A DNA stretch of 25,086 nt from Gamarada debralockiae (taxonomy: Eukaryota > Ascomycota > Leotiomycetes > Helotiales > Hyphodiscaceae), in the NCBI GenBank assembly GCA_002803225.1, contig NXFV01001422.1:1-25086 (forward strand), given 5' to 3'. Positions within the stretch are counted from its first letter, which is position 1; each line of letters starts with the position of its first letter. This document shows, piece after piece, positions 10,880 to 20,930 of the stretch. The notes below the pieces were generated by a model that was not told where the DNA came from, did no database searches, and saw nothing but the letters and a program-made list of their open reading frames with translations. The translations under genes were made by a program, and so were the position numbers.

Positions 10880-11085
10880 TCTAGACTCACCGAAGCTCTG
10901 AAGATTAGAAGCCCCGAAGGACTGGAATAAGGTCTAGGCCTTGAAGGAGTAGTCTAGGCTTAGAAGGACTCGAAGGGGCTGATCTAGACCTGTGGAAGCC
11001 CTGAGGGCCTACAAGGCCATAGGGTACAAGGTGACCTGGGAACTAGAGGTCTAGACCTCAGTGACCTCTGAAGGGATCCCTTCAG
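10880..11085. repeat. CTAG-rich segment with two adjacent palindromes
   Basis: TCTAG occurs at 10880, 10933, 10953, 10983 and about 11051. The copies at 10933 and 10953 lie in two degenerate 20-bp repeats (GTCTAGGC plus an AAGGA tail). The segment ends with two perfect palindromes 8 bp apart: GAGGTCTAGACCTC (11046-11059) and CTGAAGGGATCCCTTCAG (11068-11085). I cannot tell whether this is a transposon end, a protein-binding array or a degraded satellite. Confidence 0.55.
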
Positions 11086-13184
11086 TGGGTCCTTACTCAG
11101 AAGAAATGCTACATTCGCAAGGCTCTTACGGGATTTCTGGATTGAGGTCTCTAGGACTTGAGAGACTTCGATTGCGAGGCAGTATTTTGGTTGGAATGAG
11201 ACAAGCTCATTATATATGTTTTATATTGTCTGAATATCAGGCTGGATTCTCCGTACCCTAAAAACATAGCTCAGTACAAGAAAACAGGCGGCCTGGAGAT
11301 TTTTGATAAGTGGCGAAATGCCTCTACTTGTTCCTTACATCCACATGCTAACTTTTAATTGAGGAGTGGATATTAACATCTATTCTCCGGAGTTTTTATC
11401 TTCATTTTCGTGATGGTCATTTGTTGGTGATGAAGTATTCGTCGTTGTCCTCTTCTCTCTTAGTTCCCCACTTCTGAAGCGATAGTCAATGCCTTGACTG
11501 ATATCCTCGCAGATGCAAACGTACCCTGCTATTGTGGAAGTCAAAGGTTCCTTTTCGTTCGTTGGAATACCAAAGACCCGCTAATCCCCCTTCCTTCCTT
11601 TCCAGTGTCCCGGAACCTCTATCTTGAATTAGCTTCGATTCGAACTTGATATTCCATTGATTGCCTCATGGTTTGGATATCTGGCTTCTTTATCCAGCTT
11701 TGGTAGAAAGGAAAAATGTGATGTTCTCTTGATGTTTAAACACTAGCAGAGAAGAGTAGCAATCGACCTCAGCTAGTAATAAGCATTAAGCCATCAAGGA
11801 GGCTTCTGGGAAATGCATCTTTGCAAAACAAAGACTACGACTGAGGCGCCCCGCTTTGGTTTTTTGGGGAGTGATCTGGGCCGATCTTGAGATGTGCAAG
11901 TCGCCAATGAGGTTTTGTACTTGTACCTCTTTTTGACGCGTATTTGAGGTTGATTTATGGCCGATAAGAGCTTTGTCGTTATCGTCATTCTTTCTACTCA
12001 TCAAAATCTTCCTGACAAGTCCAGAAATCAGCTACTAAGCCAATTGAGTGGTTCAAACTCAGCAACGCATTCAACCCAACCGATTCAGAGCTAATCTCCA
12101 AATGAGTCTAGTGAGTAGCCTCCAACCACTTTCACAATATGTATCCATTCAATCTTTACGGACTCGATCCCAAGGTTGACATACGGTATTCTAAGATTCA
12201 CTGTATCTTTCCTTCAAGAGCTCCCGGAGTCGGATTCCGGTCTCAGAATGCTCAACCCCCAAGCAAAACCTCAAGTCTTAGTACTTTCGCAGTAATATTT
12301 CGGTTCTTGGCTCTAACTTCTAGACCCCGCTGAAGCACAGGCTACACTCCACCACAGTGATTGAAGCAGGAACAAAGATTGGCTTGAGCAAGTGCGTGGG
12401 TGATGCACTTTACGGGAAGTCCATGCCTGATCATCGAGGTTTAATACGACGCCTCCAGCGTGCTTTGAACCATGGTGTACGGCGGCGGAATCTCAATGCC
12501 GAAGCCAAAGGAGAATGGTCTGATGGAGCCTCGAAGTACCAAAATCCAGCGTCGATGCCGCGATTCGGGTGGATAAGGCAGCGTTCTGGGCTCAGAGCGA
12601 GTGGAGTGGGACAAGGTTTTTAAGGGTCTTGAAAATTGTTTTGAACTGTCTTGCCTATTGTCGTCGGCGAGGAGTTTCTCGTCGTCGTTCTTACATCTGG
12701 AAGGGTAGTCCCTTGACAGAGACGGTTCGAGAGTCGAAATATCAGAATTCTCCTACTTGGAGCGGGATCACTGACCGTAGCTCAGCGATTCAAGTTCCAT
12801 GAGACTAAGACGAGAAGCCTACATCTTCCGCAATACATGGCTGTCTTTACCAACCGCCTTCCCCAAGAGCGTCACGGACTAAATATATTTACAAGGTGTC
12901 CTAGACGGAGCGGGTCCTCTTCTCACTCAATAAGAAAGGGCCGCAATTGGAGGCAGACGGCCCCTCCAGTACGATACTGATCCTTTGCTCGGGTTCGGCA
13001 GGATCATGTGATAAAAAGTCGAATTTCCGTATTGTCTGTCTCTCAATCTGAAATACTTTCTATAATAGAAAGTTAAGATGGAAGTACTACAAAAAACATG
13101 ATTTTATAGAAGAGTGGAGATGCCATTTCTAGGATGTTCATTAATGAATCCATTGGACCTTCCTAAGATGGAGAAAAGATGATA

Positions 13185-14231
13185 TTACGCCTTGGTACTG
13201 CAATTTGGTGACTTCTCCTCCGGGACGAGGTCCGATAAGATCTCCTCCAGATGACGGAAAAGTGTGAAGTGTGTGTCGCCTTCGAACTCCCGGAGGACAC
13301 TGTGAGGCAGGCGCTCTGCCATATACCGCACCATCCGCACCGGCGCATTCTTATCCTGCGTTCCATGCCACAGCTGAATCTTATCATAAGCAACATCCTC
13401 GAACCTGAATCCCCAGTCCTGCGTCAACAGCTGCGCCTCACACACAAAACCCTCAGCGCCCTGTGCAAAACCCTCAAACAGAAGGCGCAGTACCCGCTTC
13501 CTCTGTTCTTCAATCGTTGACTCTGTTGAGCCCTCCTCATGTTCCCGCTTGGCTTTATTAAGCCAATTGTCAATCCACCCAGTTGCCGGGCGGGTAGCCA
13601 GGCCCCTTCTGAGCATCCCCGCCACCAGGTCAGTTAGCCTTCTAAGTCCAGTCGGCCAGCGTTTCGCTGCCAAAGCCGCTGCCCGCGACGAAATTGGCAC
13701 ACCCTGCGTCCCCGCTTGCCATGGTCCCGCTCCGGCCATTATGCCAACAGCGGACAACATCTCACGTGGCAGCGCGTGGGCGCACGACAGCGCATATGGG
13801 CCACCACCAGAACCACCAAGAACCGCGAAGCGGGATAAGCGAAGGTGGTAAGCGAGAGCTTTGACATCGGCGGGCCAGTCCATGATGCGACGGTGGGGCT
13901 GGAAGGTGGAGAGGCCGAATCCAGGGCGGTCGGGGGCGATGATGCGGAGGTGCCGGCGGCGAGCGATTTGGTCGGCGCCGCGGGCCTCAAGACGCGACGA
14001 GGGAAACCCGTGGAAGAACATGAGCGGGTAGCCGGTCTGGCAGCCATATTCGGCGTAGCCCAGGACGCGGCCGCCTGGGAGGAAGAAGGTTTGATCGTCT
14101 CGTGCGCTAGTTGTACCAACGCGTCGGGATGCAGTGGTTGGTAGAAAGTTGAAGTTATTGGGCGCTGACATAGGAAGACGTATCCTTGACCATGTGGGTA
14201 TCTTCATACTGCAAGCCGGGACTAGGACCAT
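13185..14231 (-). CDS. Alpha/beta hydrolase-fold protein
   Basis: Intronless gene of 348 aa if translation starts at ATG 14231; a second in-frame ATG at 14171 would give 328 aa and may be the true start, since residues 1-45 look unstructured. The alpha/beta hydrolase fold is clear. An oxyanion-hole segment FFHGFPSSR lies at about 72-80. The nucleophile elbow GGSGGGP has S141, the acid is D293 in WHGTQDKNAP, and the histidine is H321 in EGDTHFTL. A helical lid region lies between about 170 and 250. Substrate is unknown: esterase, lipase-like or epoxide-hydrolase-like chemistry is possible. No signal peptide is evident. It is divergent from the NLR at 14569, with 337 bp between starts, so the two may share a promoter. 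The GC-rich coding DNA contrasts with the relic-rich DNA to the right. Confidence 0.88.
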   Translation of the reverse strand: MVLVPACSMKIPTWSRIRLPMSAPNNFNFLPTTASRRVGTTSARDDQTFFLPGGRVLGYAEYGCQTGYPLMFFHGFPSSRLEARGADQIARRRHLRIIAPDRPGFGLSTFQPHRRIMDWPADVKALAYHLRLSRFAVLGGSGGGPYALSCAHALPREMLSAVGIMAGAGPWQAGTQGVPISSRAAALAAKRWPTGLRRLTDLVAGMLRRGLATRPATGWIDNWLNKAKREHEEGSTESTIEEQRKRVLRLLFEGFAQGAEGFVCEAQLLTQDWGFRFEDVAYDKIQLWHGTQDKNAPVRMVRYMAERLPHSVLREFEGDTHFTLFRHLEEILSDLVPEEKSPNCSTKA

Positions 14232-14568
14232 GGCGCGTAGTCTCAATTGATGGAATGTAGTTGAACGTACGGAAATGATAAGTGAGAGAAACACTTGTAG
14301 GGCATAACACAGGGCAATCTGGACATTCAAATTTCAAGGTGTTTGTAATGTACGAAGGTAGCATTCAACTTATTAAACGGCATTCAACCAGAGTTTACAA
14401 CCAATCAAGCAAGCGACGGAAATTTAGGCAGGGGTCCGACATACAGGGGATTGATTTCGGGATTGTTTTTTGGAACAAGCTAGCCTCACCAAACTAAGAC
14501 GACAACTTCATCAACCTCCTCTCCCCTTTACAATCAACAAGTTCTTGTAGTGCTAGACTCCCTGAATA
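14232..14568. promoter_or_regulatory. Shared divergent promoter region of hydrolase and NLR
   Basis: The 337 bp between the two start codons must hold promoters for both genes. A CT/CA-rich tract (about 14485-14545) lies just before the NLR start and is typical of fungal core promoters. I see no specific operator. Confidence 0.5.
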
Positions 14569-17469
14569 ATGGCCGAAATTGGCCTTGCCGCCTCGATCAT
14601 CGCCGTGATTCAGATCACCACCAGCGTTACCAGGCAGGCATACAAATATGGCCAATCAGTCAAGAATGCGAAGCAAGACATCGCGAAAATCCAGGACCAG
14701 GTGAAAGACGTCGAAAGCATTCTTGTGAAGCTCAAAGACCTGGTGGATCGATCAACAAAGGAGGGAAAGTCTTTGGACTCGTGGCCAACGTTGGTCGCCA
14801 TCAATAAGGCCGATGGGGCGCTGGAAAAATGCAGACTCGGCATGACTACTCTCTGTGCTGAACTAACCCCTACAGAAGGGCTTGCAGAATACATGCAACG
14901 TGCCTCTTGGCCTCTAAAGAAGAAAAAGGTAGATCAAGTCCTCCAAAATATCGAGGCACAGAAAGATATCTTCATGACATTGCTAAGTGTAGAGCACATG
15001 TATGAGCCTCCTCGACCAATCTGAAATTCCACGGCTAACGTTGCGATAGGGGACAGTCTCTCGAAACTGGGCATCTAGTTTCTCAAATGTCCGAGGCTCT
15101 GATTGGTAAGGATATAACGTAATCCGATAAGGAAATACGTCTAATAGCATTGAGAGCTAATAAGTACAGATGATAAGAGGGACAAGATTGTCAAGTGGCT
15201 ATCTCAAACAGACCCAGATGTCAATCAGAAAGCGGCACGGAAGAAGCACGAAGACGAAACTGGAAAGTGGTTTACAGAGGGCGAGGAATATCGCAGATGG
15301 AAGGAAGAGCCGGGTTCATTTCTTTGGCTACACGGTATTCCTGGATGTGGCAAAACTGTTCTTTGGTGAAGTCTCCAGCTTCTTCTGTTTCGAATGCCTA
15401 CTAATCGGAGAGCAGCTCCGAAATCATCGAACAGACTCGGCAGTACTGTACAGAGCAACCCGCCAATCGAGTTCTTGCTTACTTCTACTTCTCATTCCAA
15501 GATACAGAGAAGCAGAAAGTCGCCAACCTCTTGTCTTCCACTCTTTTACAACTGGTCCGTCAAGCAGAATCTGTTTCTGACCCAGTGAGAATGCTATATA
15601 CCAACTACCTACACTCTCAGCCGCCAACAGATCGAATCTTTTCTGCAATAAAATCTATGACAGATGGTCATAAAAACGTCTTCATCATCATTGATGCATT
15701 AGATGAGTGTCCGGGAGAGTACGGAGAAAGAAGCGACCTTTGCCACATTCTAACAGAGATCAAAGAATGGGCCGCAAGTAATTTGCATGTTCTCGTCACG
15801 AGTCGAAGAGAAGTCGACCTTATCGAGTGTCTTGACCCGTTATGTACGATCAATTCTATCTCTATACAAGGGGCGGCTGTTCAGTCGGATATTCGGAAGT
15901 TCATCCGCACTGAGCTCTCGAACGATAGGAAACTACGGAAATGGCCGATGGAAATTCAAGACGAAATCGAGCAGGCTTTGGTTCAAGGAGCTGATGGAAT
16001 GTAAGACTTCTCTATTTCTCTACATCTTGGTACTACTGTATTTTGACTGTCCTGCTAGGTTCCGCTGGGTTGATTGTCAACTGGACTCAGTAAAGAAGTG
16101 TATTACCCGTAGTGATGTGAAGAGGGCTTTGAAGTCCCTACCCAAAACATTGGACGAGACCTATGAGCGGATCATTATGAAGATTGATGAGGAACACCGG
16201 CAAAAAGCTTTCGTTGCTCTCCAGTGGATAAGTCACGCCTGCGAGCCGGTAACGATGGAGGAGCTTGCCGAGGCTGTGATTATCGATCAAACAGTCAAGC
16301 CATCGTTTAATCCTGGCGATCGCATCCCTGACCCACTTTGGCTTGTCGAGATATTGTCAGGCTTGGTAATCATCTCAGAGAAGCACCGGCAGTGGAAGTT
16401 TAGCGCCTGGATCGACCCTGGTACTATCCAGGTCCTTGAAATAGCCCATTTCTCCGTGAAGGAATACCTGAACTCTGATCGGATACTTCGTGGACCAGCC
16501 CGAATGTTCTATATTCTGGAGGAAAGTGCTATCGAAGCTATTATATGGAGATCTCTTCTCTACATAATGTGCTATTCTGTGTCCGATCGAAAGTCAGCAT
16601 CTTCTTCAGATCTGAACGAGTTTCCTCTCCTTCTATACGCGAGTCGCTACTGGCCCGAGCACTTACTGGCGACTGGAGATACAACTACGACTCAAACAAA
16701 AGATCTAGTTTTTGACTTTCTGGATTCTGAGACGCCTGAGTCAAATTGGCTTTCAATTTGTCGGCCTGATAACAGCATCGCAGAACCTTTCTCCACCGAA
16801 GCCTACGAAATCGGAGGTCCTTTATATTACGCTGCTTTTTTTGGGATTTGCAATCTGGTTAGATATATCATTGATAGGGGCGCCGATTGTAATGCCAAAG
16901 GTGGAGAGTACGGTACTGCTCTTGAAGCTGCGGCACTTGGAGGGCACATGAGTACTGTTAAGCTTCTACTTGAGGCTGGGGCAGATGTCAATGCGCAGAG
17001 TGGAGAGTACGGCACTGCCCTTCAAGCTGCCGCATTTGACGGGAACATCAGCACTGTGAAGCTTCTACTTGAAGCTGGGGCCGATATCAATGCCCAAGGC
17101 GGATGCTATGGCACTGTTCTCCAAGCCGCAACTCGTGGAGGTGACGAAAGGCCTGTGAAGCTTCTGCTTGAGGCTGGTGCTGATGTCAATGCGCAGGGTG
17201 GAGAGTACGGCACTGCAATTCACGCTGCTTCGAAATCGGGAGATGCCGAACTTGTGGCAATGTTGATTGAAGCTGGAGCAGATGTCAACGCCAAAGTTGA
17301 ACCGTACGGAACCGCGATCCAGGCTGCTTTTGACCCTTTATGCGATGTGGAAGAGAAAGCGGATGTAGTGAGGCTGCTAGTATCAACTGGGGCCGATATT
17401 AGCGTACTGGATAATGAGGAACTTGAAACGCTCCAGTACATGATTAGTGAGAATCAGCTATTGCTATAG
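14569..17469 (+). CDS. NLR-type STAND protein: SesA-like N-terminus, NACHT, ankyrin repeats
   Basis: Fungal NOD-like receptor, a family known for non-self recognition and regulated cell death. Exons: 14569-14999, 15050-15105, 15170-15365, 15416-16000, 16059-17469, giving 892 aa. Every junction keeps the frame, and introns are 50-64 nt with CTAAC/CTAAT branch sites. Residues 1 to about 130 (MAEIGLAASIIAVIQ...) match the helical N-terminal domain common on fungal NACHT proteins (SesA-like). Walker A is GIPGCGKT at 218-225, and Walker B is FIIIDALDECP with D321, D324 and E325. GMFRW at about 422-426 and the LPKTLDETYERI segment are typical of fungal NACHT modules. From about residue 675 there are six or seven ankyrin repeats, five on an exact 33-residue period. 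Intron 3 has a double acceptor (AGCAG) that would add or drop one Ser just after Walker A. The gene appears intact. Confidence 0.88.
16903..17397 (+). repeat. Phased 99-bp ankyrin repeat array
   Basis: Ankyrin units start at 16903, 17002, 17101, 17200 and 17299, exactly 99 bp apart. The consensus includes YGTALQAA and VKLLLEAGADVNAQ. The first four units are strongly similar at DNA level (about four-fifths identical between the first two by hand count), while the last is more diverged. High similarity between units suggests recent duplication or exchange between repeats. Confidence 0.9.
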
Positions 17470-17815
17470 TACGGTCCATTGAGTGAGAGCTGCAGCTTTA
17501 TACAGGCCTATAGTGCGAGCTGGAGATGAACAGTACTTCTAATCGTCTATCAACATTATTTTAGTTGACGCGAAAGACTGAGTCCGCCTCCTGATCACTC
17601 ACTGGTTTTCAGTAATTCGACTGAGGGGCAAATATTTCTCAAATCCCCTGTCAAAATTCCGTGTATGCTATCTCACGTCTCAATTGCCATAACCCGACTC
17701 AATTTTGCACCACGAAGACTTCATACTCTGACCCAGTATAGCCCCAAACAAATTTATCGTCTAGATATCCAACCATACCAAGAGTATCCCCCCACAAGCG
17801 TATTGCACCACTATT
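17470..17815. other. Intergenic region downstream of the NLR
   Basis: Probable 3' end of the NLR transcript followed by sequence in which I see no supported feature. Confidence 0.4.
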
Positions 17816-18490
17816 TCAGCCCCGTACTGATCGCCCAACGGGAAAGTCTGCTCTCCAAGTAGAGCAACCTTTGAGATGGTCTTCACCCCTCTTATTAGAA
17901 CACTGACATTCCTCATCCTTAGAAATCTGAGCCGCTACCAAATCCACGTTTCCCTCATCAGCATTATCAGTCGAAGTCACCAAAACTAAATTCACAAGAG
18001 TCCTCTTCACTACACCCATGACCAATGTCCCTTCGGCGCTAGAAACGAGTGCATTTGGCATCTTCGTCCATATTCCCCTTTGTTAGTACGAAACCCGAAC
18101 ATTCGGCAACTTTGTCGTGTAGTGGATCATTACTGTCCGTCTGGGATCCACGGAAAGGGAAAACATCTCGATTGTAAAGGTCCCAAAAGTCAAGGATGCC
18201 GTATCTCTATCGAAAGCTGCCTCAATCGGCGGAGCTGATAAAACCGGTATATACTGCCCACCAGTATCTCCGATCTGACCAAGAGAGTATTGTTTCGCAA
18301 AACATGAAAATCAGGACAAGACTGGAATATTTCTGTTTCGCAGATGATTTTCATCTTTTGTGTTTACGAAAGAACACATTGGTGAATACACACCGCCCCC
18401 TTCGGTAGTTCCATAGCCTGGAAAACAACTCCGTCGAACAGGGACTGTCTTGACCGTAGATTTGTTCATTAACATTGAATAACTCGTCAT
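17816..18490 (-). pseudogene. Unidentified minus-strand coding relic
   Basis: Reading leftwards from ATG 18490, one frame stays open for 225 codons apart from two stops: TGA at 18313-18311 and TAA at 18085-18083. It ends at the stop at 17816. The blocks read like protein (SAPPIEAAFDRDTASLTFGT before the second stop, and LVMGVVKRTLVNLVLVT after it). So few stops in this AT-balanced DNA suggests a former gene, or exons of one with introns I cannot place. I do not recognise the family. Another frame (18351-18569) overlaps the 5' part and could be the true one there. Confidence 0.3.
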
Positions 18491-18588
18491 GCTGCCATTC
18501 TTGATTGGCTGCCGGATGAATCCAGTTCATAAAGTACAGTTGTATGCGATATAAGCGTCTTTTTCGCAAATTTGATGAGCTTTCAACC

Positions 18589-18697
18589 TTTAAATAATAA
18601 TGATTTTTAATCTTTGATTCTAATATATCAGACTACTACATAGTTATAAATTTATAATACTTATAGAATAAGTTATTTATTATTAAGATTATAAGAT
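18589..18697. other. AT-rich tract
   Basis: About 110 bp of strongly AT-rich sequence (mostly A, T and TA steps) separates the antisense relic from the LTR-containing block. It could be heavily RIP-mutated repeat DNA or simply an AT spacer. Confidence 0.55.
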
Positions 18698-18911
18698 GAC
18701 GCGAGGTCGTGGTGTTAGGGCCGTTATTTTCGACAGGTTTTTATGTCGCTGTTTTATGTATCCTCGAACCCCGAATAATCATGGGCTCGCTGTCGGTCAT
18801 CGGGTATAATCGTCGGAGCGCTAGAGCCTCGGGATGTCAGTCCTTCAGTCCAAATCCTGTAGGTCAACATCTTGCGACTCTGAACTCTGCTGTGCCTGTT
18901 TAGGGACCTAG

Positions 18912-19213
18912 TGTCACGGCACCACACAGAAGCCTCGAAAAGAGCATGATGGTATTCACACTGAGACTAGAGAAATACTAAGTTAAGCAAAAGAAAGAGG
19001 AGAAGGAGAACTCTGAGAGGGGTTCGAGCCTATATGCATGCTCTGTGACCAGCCACGCTAGGTGAGGATCACATGCACTTGGGAACCCCATCCTCACGTG
19101 ATGTTCTGGGTCACGGCCGTCACATCATGTCCTCATTCTTTAAGAATACAGGAGGGGACTGCTGACTATATATCCAGTCTCGATCAAGGCTTGCAATACT
19201 GACAAATTCAACA
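18912..19213. mobile_element. Candidate solo LTR
   Basis: The 302-bp segment starts TGTCACGGCACC and ends AATTCAACA. It holds a TATATA box at about 19168 and CACGTGATG upstream of it, as expected for an LTR promoter. TAGTG at 18909-18913 is repeated at 19214-19218, directly after the end. The left copy overlaps the first TG of the element, so the target duplication is only perfect if the LTR starts two bases later. No retrotransposon genes are adjacent. Confidence 0.4.
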
Positions 19214-20072
19214 TAGTGCATGTGTCGTCGACGGAGGGTATCCTCCTTGGCATCAAACTAATTGGTTATCACTATAACGTAGATAATAGCTTTGCGCCAA
19301 GCAGAATTATCATCAGGTCATCCGTGATAAATATACAAACGGCTTTGAAGACACATCAGAACCCTTATTTTACCATTCGGCTATCTTGGATTCTCACAAG
19401 AGACCAGTGTTACGGACACCGTAAGGCCTGAAGACCTTAGGCTCAACAACCACTCGATTGGTTGGAGAACTTCAGGCAGGAGGGTATCACGAGATAGATC
19501 CTGGGGGAGCTAGGGCTTTTGGGCCAAGCAGGCATCACGTGGTCCATGGATCTAGGAGATCCCCAGGCTCTATGACACTAAGGTTCTAGATAAAACTTAT
19601 AGTTTCCGTAATTAGAAGCTTGGTGCTTAACTCAAATATAATATGTCTTTGTATACACAATAGCTGGCAATTACATATCACACCCTTGATCAATGATATC
19701 CTATGTTCCGCCTGATAAAGAATTCTAGGATGAAGGGGAGTAGGATAAAGAGAATTTTTTGATTCACTAATCCTTGGATGACCAATGAAACCCCTAGCAA
19801 CGGAACCTGCTCTCATAACCTGACACCTTTCACTGCACAGTTAAATCACTAGGTAGTTGTTATGACACAGGTACCAAGAAGGTCATTGTTAGCCATTTAG
19901 GCAGTCGAACCATAACCTGGAAGTTGGACGGCTAGTTATATGGAAGTTCCAATTCTTGAGAGAGCAGAAACTTTTGTAAAGATCTACGTCCAAATTTCCC
20001 GAGCCAACACGCAAAATAGACCGAAATGTATTTTATCATCTAATAAATTTCCAAATTTATCAAAAACAAAAG

Positions 20073-20090
20073 CTCACCTCTCGCGGTGAG
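20073..20090. repeat. Short hairpin-forming inverted repeat
   Basis: CTCACC and GGTGAG form a 6-bp stem around a 6-nt loop. Function is unknown and it may be chance. Confidence 0.35.
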
Positions 20091-20185
20091 AAGGCACAGA
20101 GAATCAGCTGGGGAAAGAATATAAAGTTCATCAGCAGAGATTCCGCTCTACAACCTACTGAAAAAGGGGCTGATCGGGAATCTAG

Positions 20186-20208
20186 TTTCTTCGTCATCGA
20201 CGAAGAAA
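20186..20208. repeat. Perfect 10-bp inverted repeat with 3-nt loop
   Basis: TTTCTTCGTC, then ATC, then GACGAAGAAA form a perfect 10-bp inverted repeat about 260 bp upstream of the NLR-domain fragment. It could form a hairpin or bind a dimer; no function can be assigned. Confidence 0.5.
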
Positions 20209-20466
20209 TGCGCAAAACACACACAATATAGCATTAATGAAGCATAGATTAACTAAGAAGATCCTCCCCATTAATGAAGAATGTCAAAAGTAGACCGCGG
20301 ATGAACTGGTGACTACTGTAACTCCCAGCCTATTTCGATCATATCCCTGATTATGCAGCCGCCACGGCTGACCGCAAGGCTGAGCGAAGCAACGACCAAC
20401 ACCTCACTCCGTCACTGCTTTCCTGTTTCAAAAAATGCACATCCATCCACCTCTATCATTGGCACC

Positions 20467-20930
20467 ATGACAGAAGTCTCGGTGTGGTGGCCGGCGGACT
20501 GGGTATCGTATCCCTCGCAATCCAGGTCGCCGAAAGCATTCAGAAGCTCCGAGTCTTCTGCTCTATTATCCGCGAAGCGCCGGCCGAAATTTTTCTCCTT
20601 CTTGACGAACTCGAGACTCTGAGTCTTATCCTTGAAGATATCGATTGCAGCACTCAGGAAAATGTGTTCCTAGATCCGCGAACCAAGACAGCGAGGAGCT
20701 ATCGTTTGTGTTCGCATAGCGGCGAGGCTCTGAGGAGCCTGGTCAAGGAGCTAGAAAATGGGTTTGGAAAGAAAAAGAAGAAAGGGGGTATTAAGGTGGC
20801 CTGGAAGAAGGGCAAAATTGAAGAAATCCGGAAGAGACTTGAGAGTTCAAAAGCAACAATGCTGTTGGCCAATCATGCTATAACATTGATTACTAGAAGT
20901 TCACCGTACACAGTAATGTATCCCGTCTGA
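20467..20930 (+). pseudogene. Frameshifted, truncated fungal NLR-type N-terminal domain
   Basis: From GGT at 20481 the frame reads GVVAGGLGIVSLAIQVAESI, then an IREAPAEIFLLLDELETLSLILEDID segment. It continues to a stop at 20930, about 150 codons. This matches the helical N-terminal domain found on many fungal STAND/NLR and ankyrin proteins (Fungal_N/PigL_N type). A well-placed ATG in CACCATGA context lies at 20467, but it is one base out of frame with the domain: GTC at 20476 is followed by only TC before GGT at 20481. A one-base deletion near codon 5 is the simplest explanation. The downstream NACHT or repeat part is absent. It lies 3 kb from the intact NLR but has a different N-terminal type. 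Confidence 0.7.

Larger units (their letters stand above)
9286..13184. other. 3.9-kb gene-poor region
   Basis: No gene can be supported here on either strand. Open frames are short, and the longest (9156-9683, minus) overlaps the end of the transcription factor and has no recognisable content. Notable items are three perfect palindromes (10315-10332, 11046-11059, 11068-11085), a purine-rich stretch with repeated TCTAG motifs (about 10880-11060), and three GGCGAT motifs at 10755-10787. A plus-strand frame at about 12545-12800 (AAFWAQSEWSG) looks faintly protein-like and could be a relic, but I cannot identify it. Confidence 0.4.
19214..20466. other. Repeat-like non-coding region
   Basis: No gene is supported. 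Two further LTR-start-like sequences occur, TGTTACGGACACC at about 19409 and TGTTATGACACAGG at about 19860, but I found no matching ends or target duplications. Two small inverted repeats are listed separately. The rest is moderately AT-rich. Confidence 0.35.

Noticed and set aside
15787..16060. Open frame continuing upstream of NLR exon 5 through intron 4
   Set aside because: Splicing 16001-16058 joins the NACHT frame to GMFRW, a conserved junction; the upstream frame is antiphase to Walker B coding sequence.
19409..19880. Two further LTR-start-like sequences (TGTTACGG, TGTTATGACAC)
   Set aside because: No matching ends or target-site duplications were found, so no element boundaries can be drawn.
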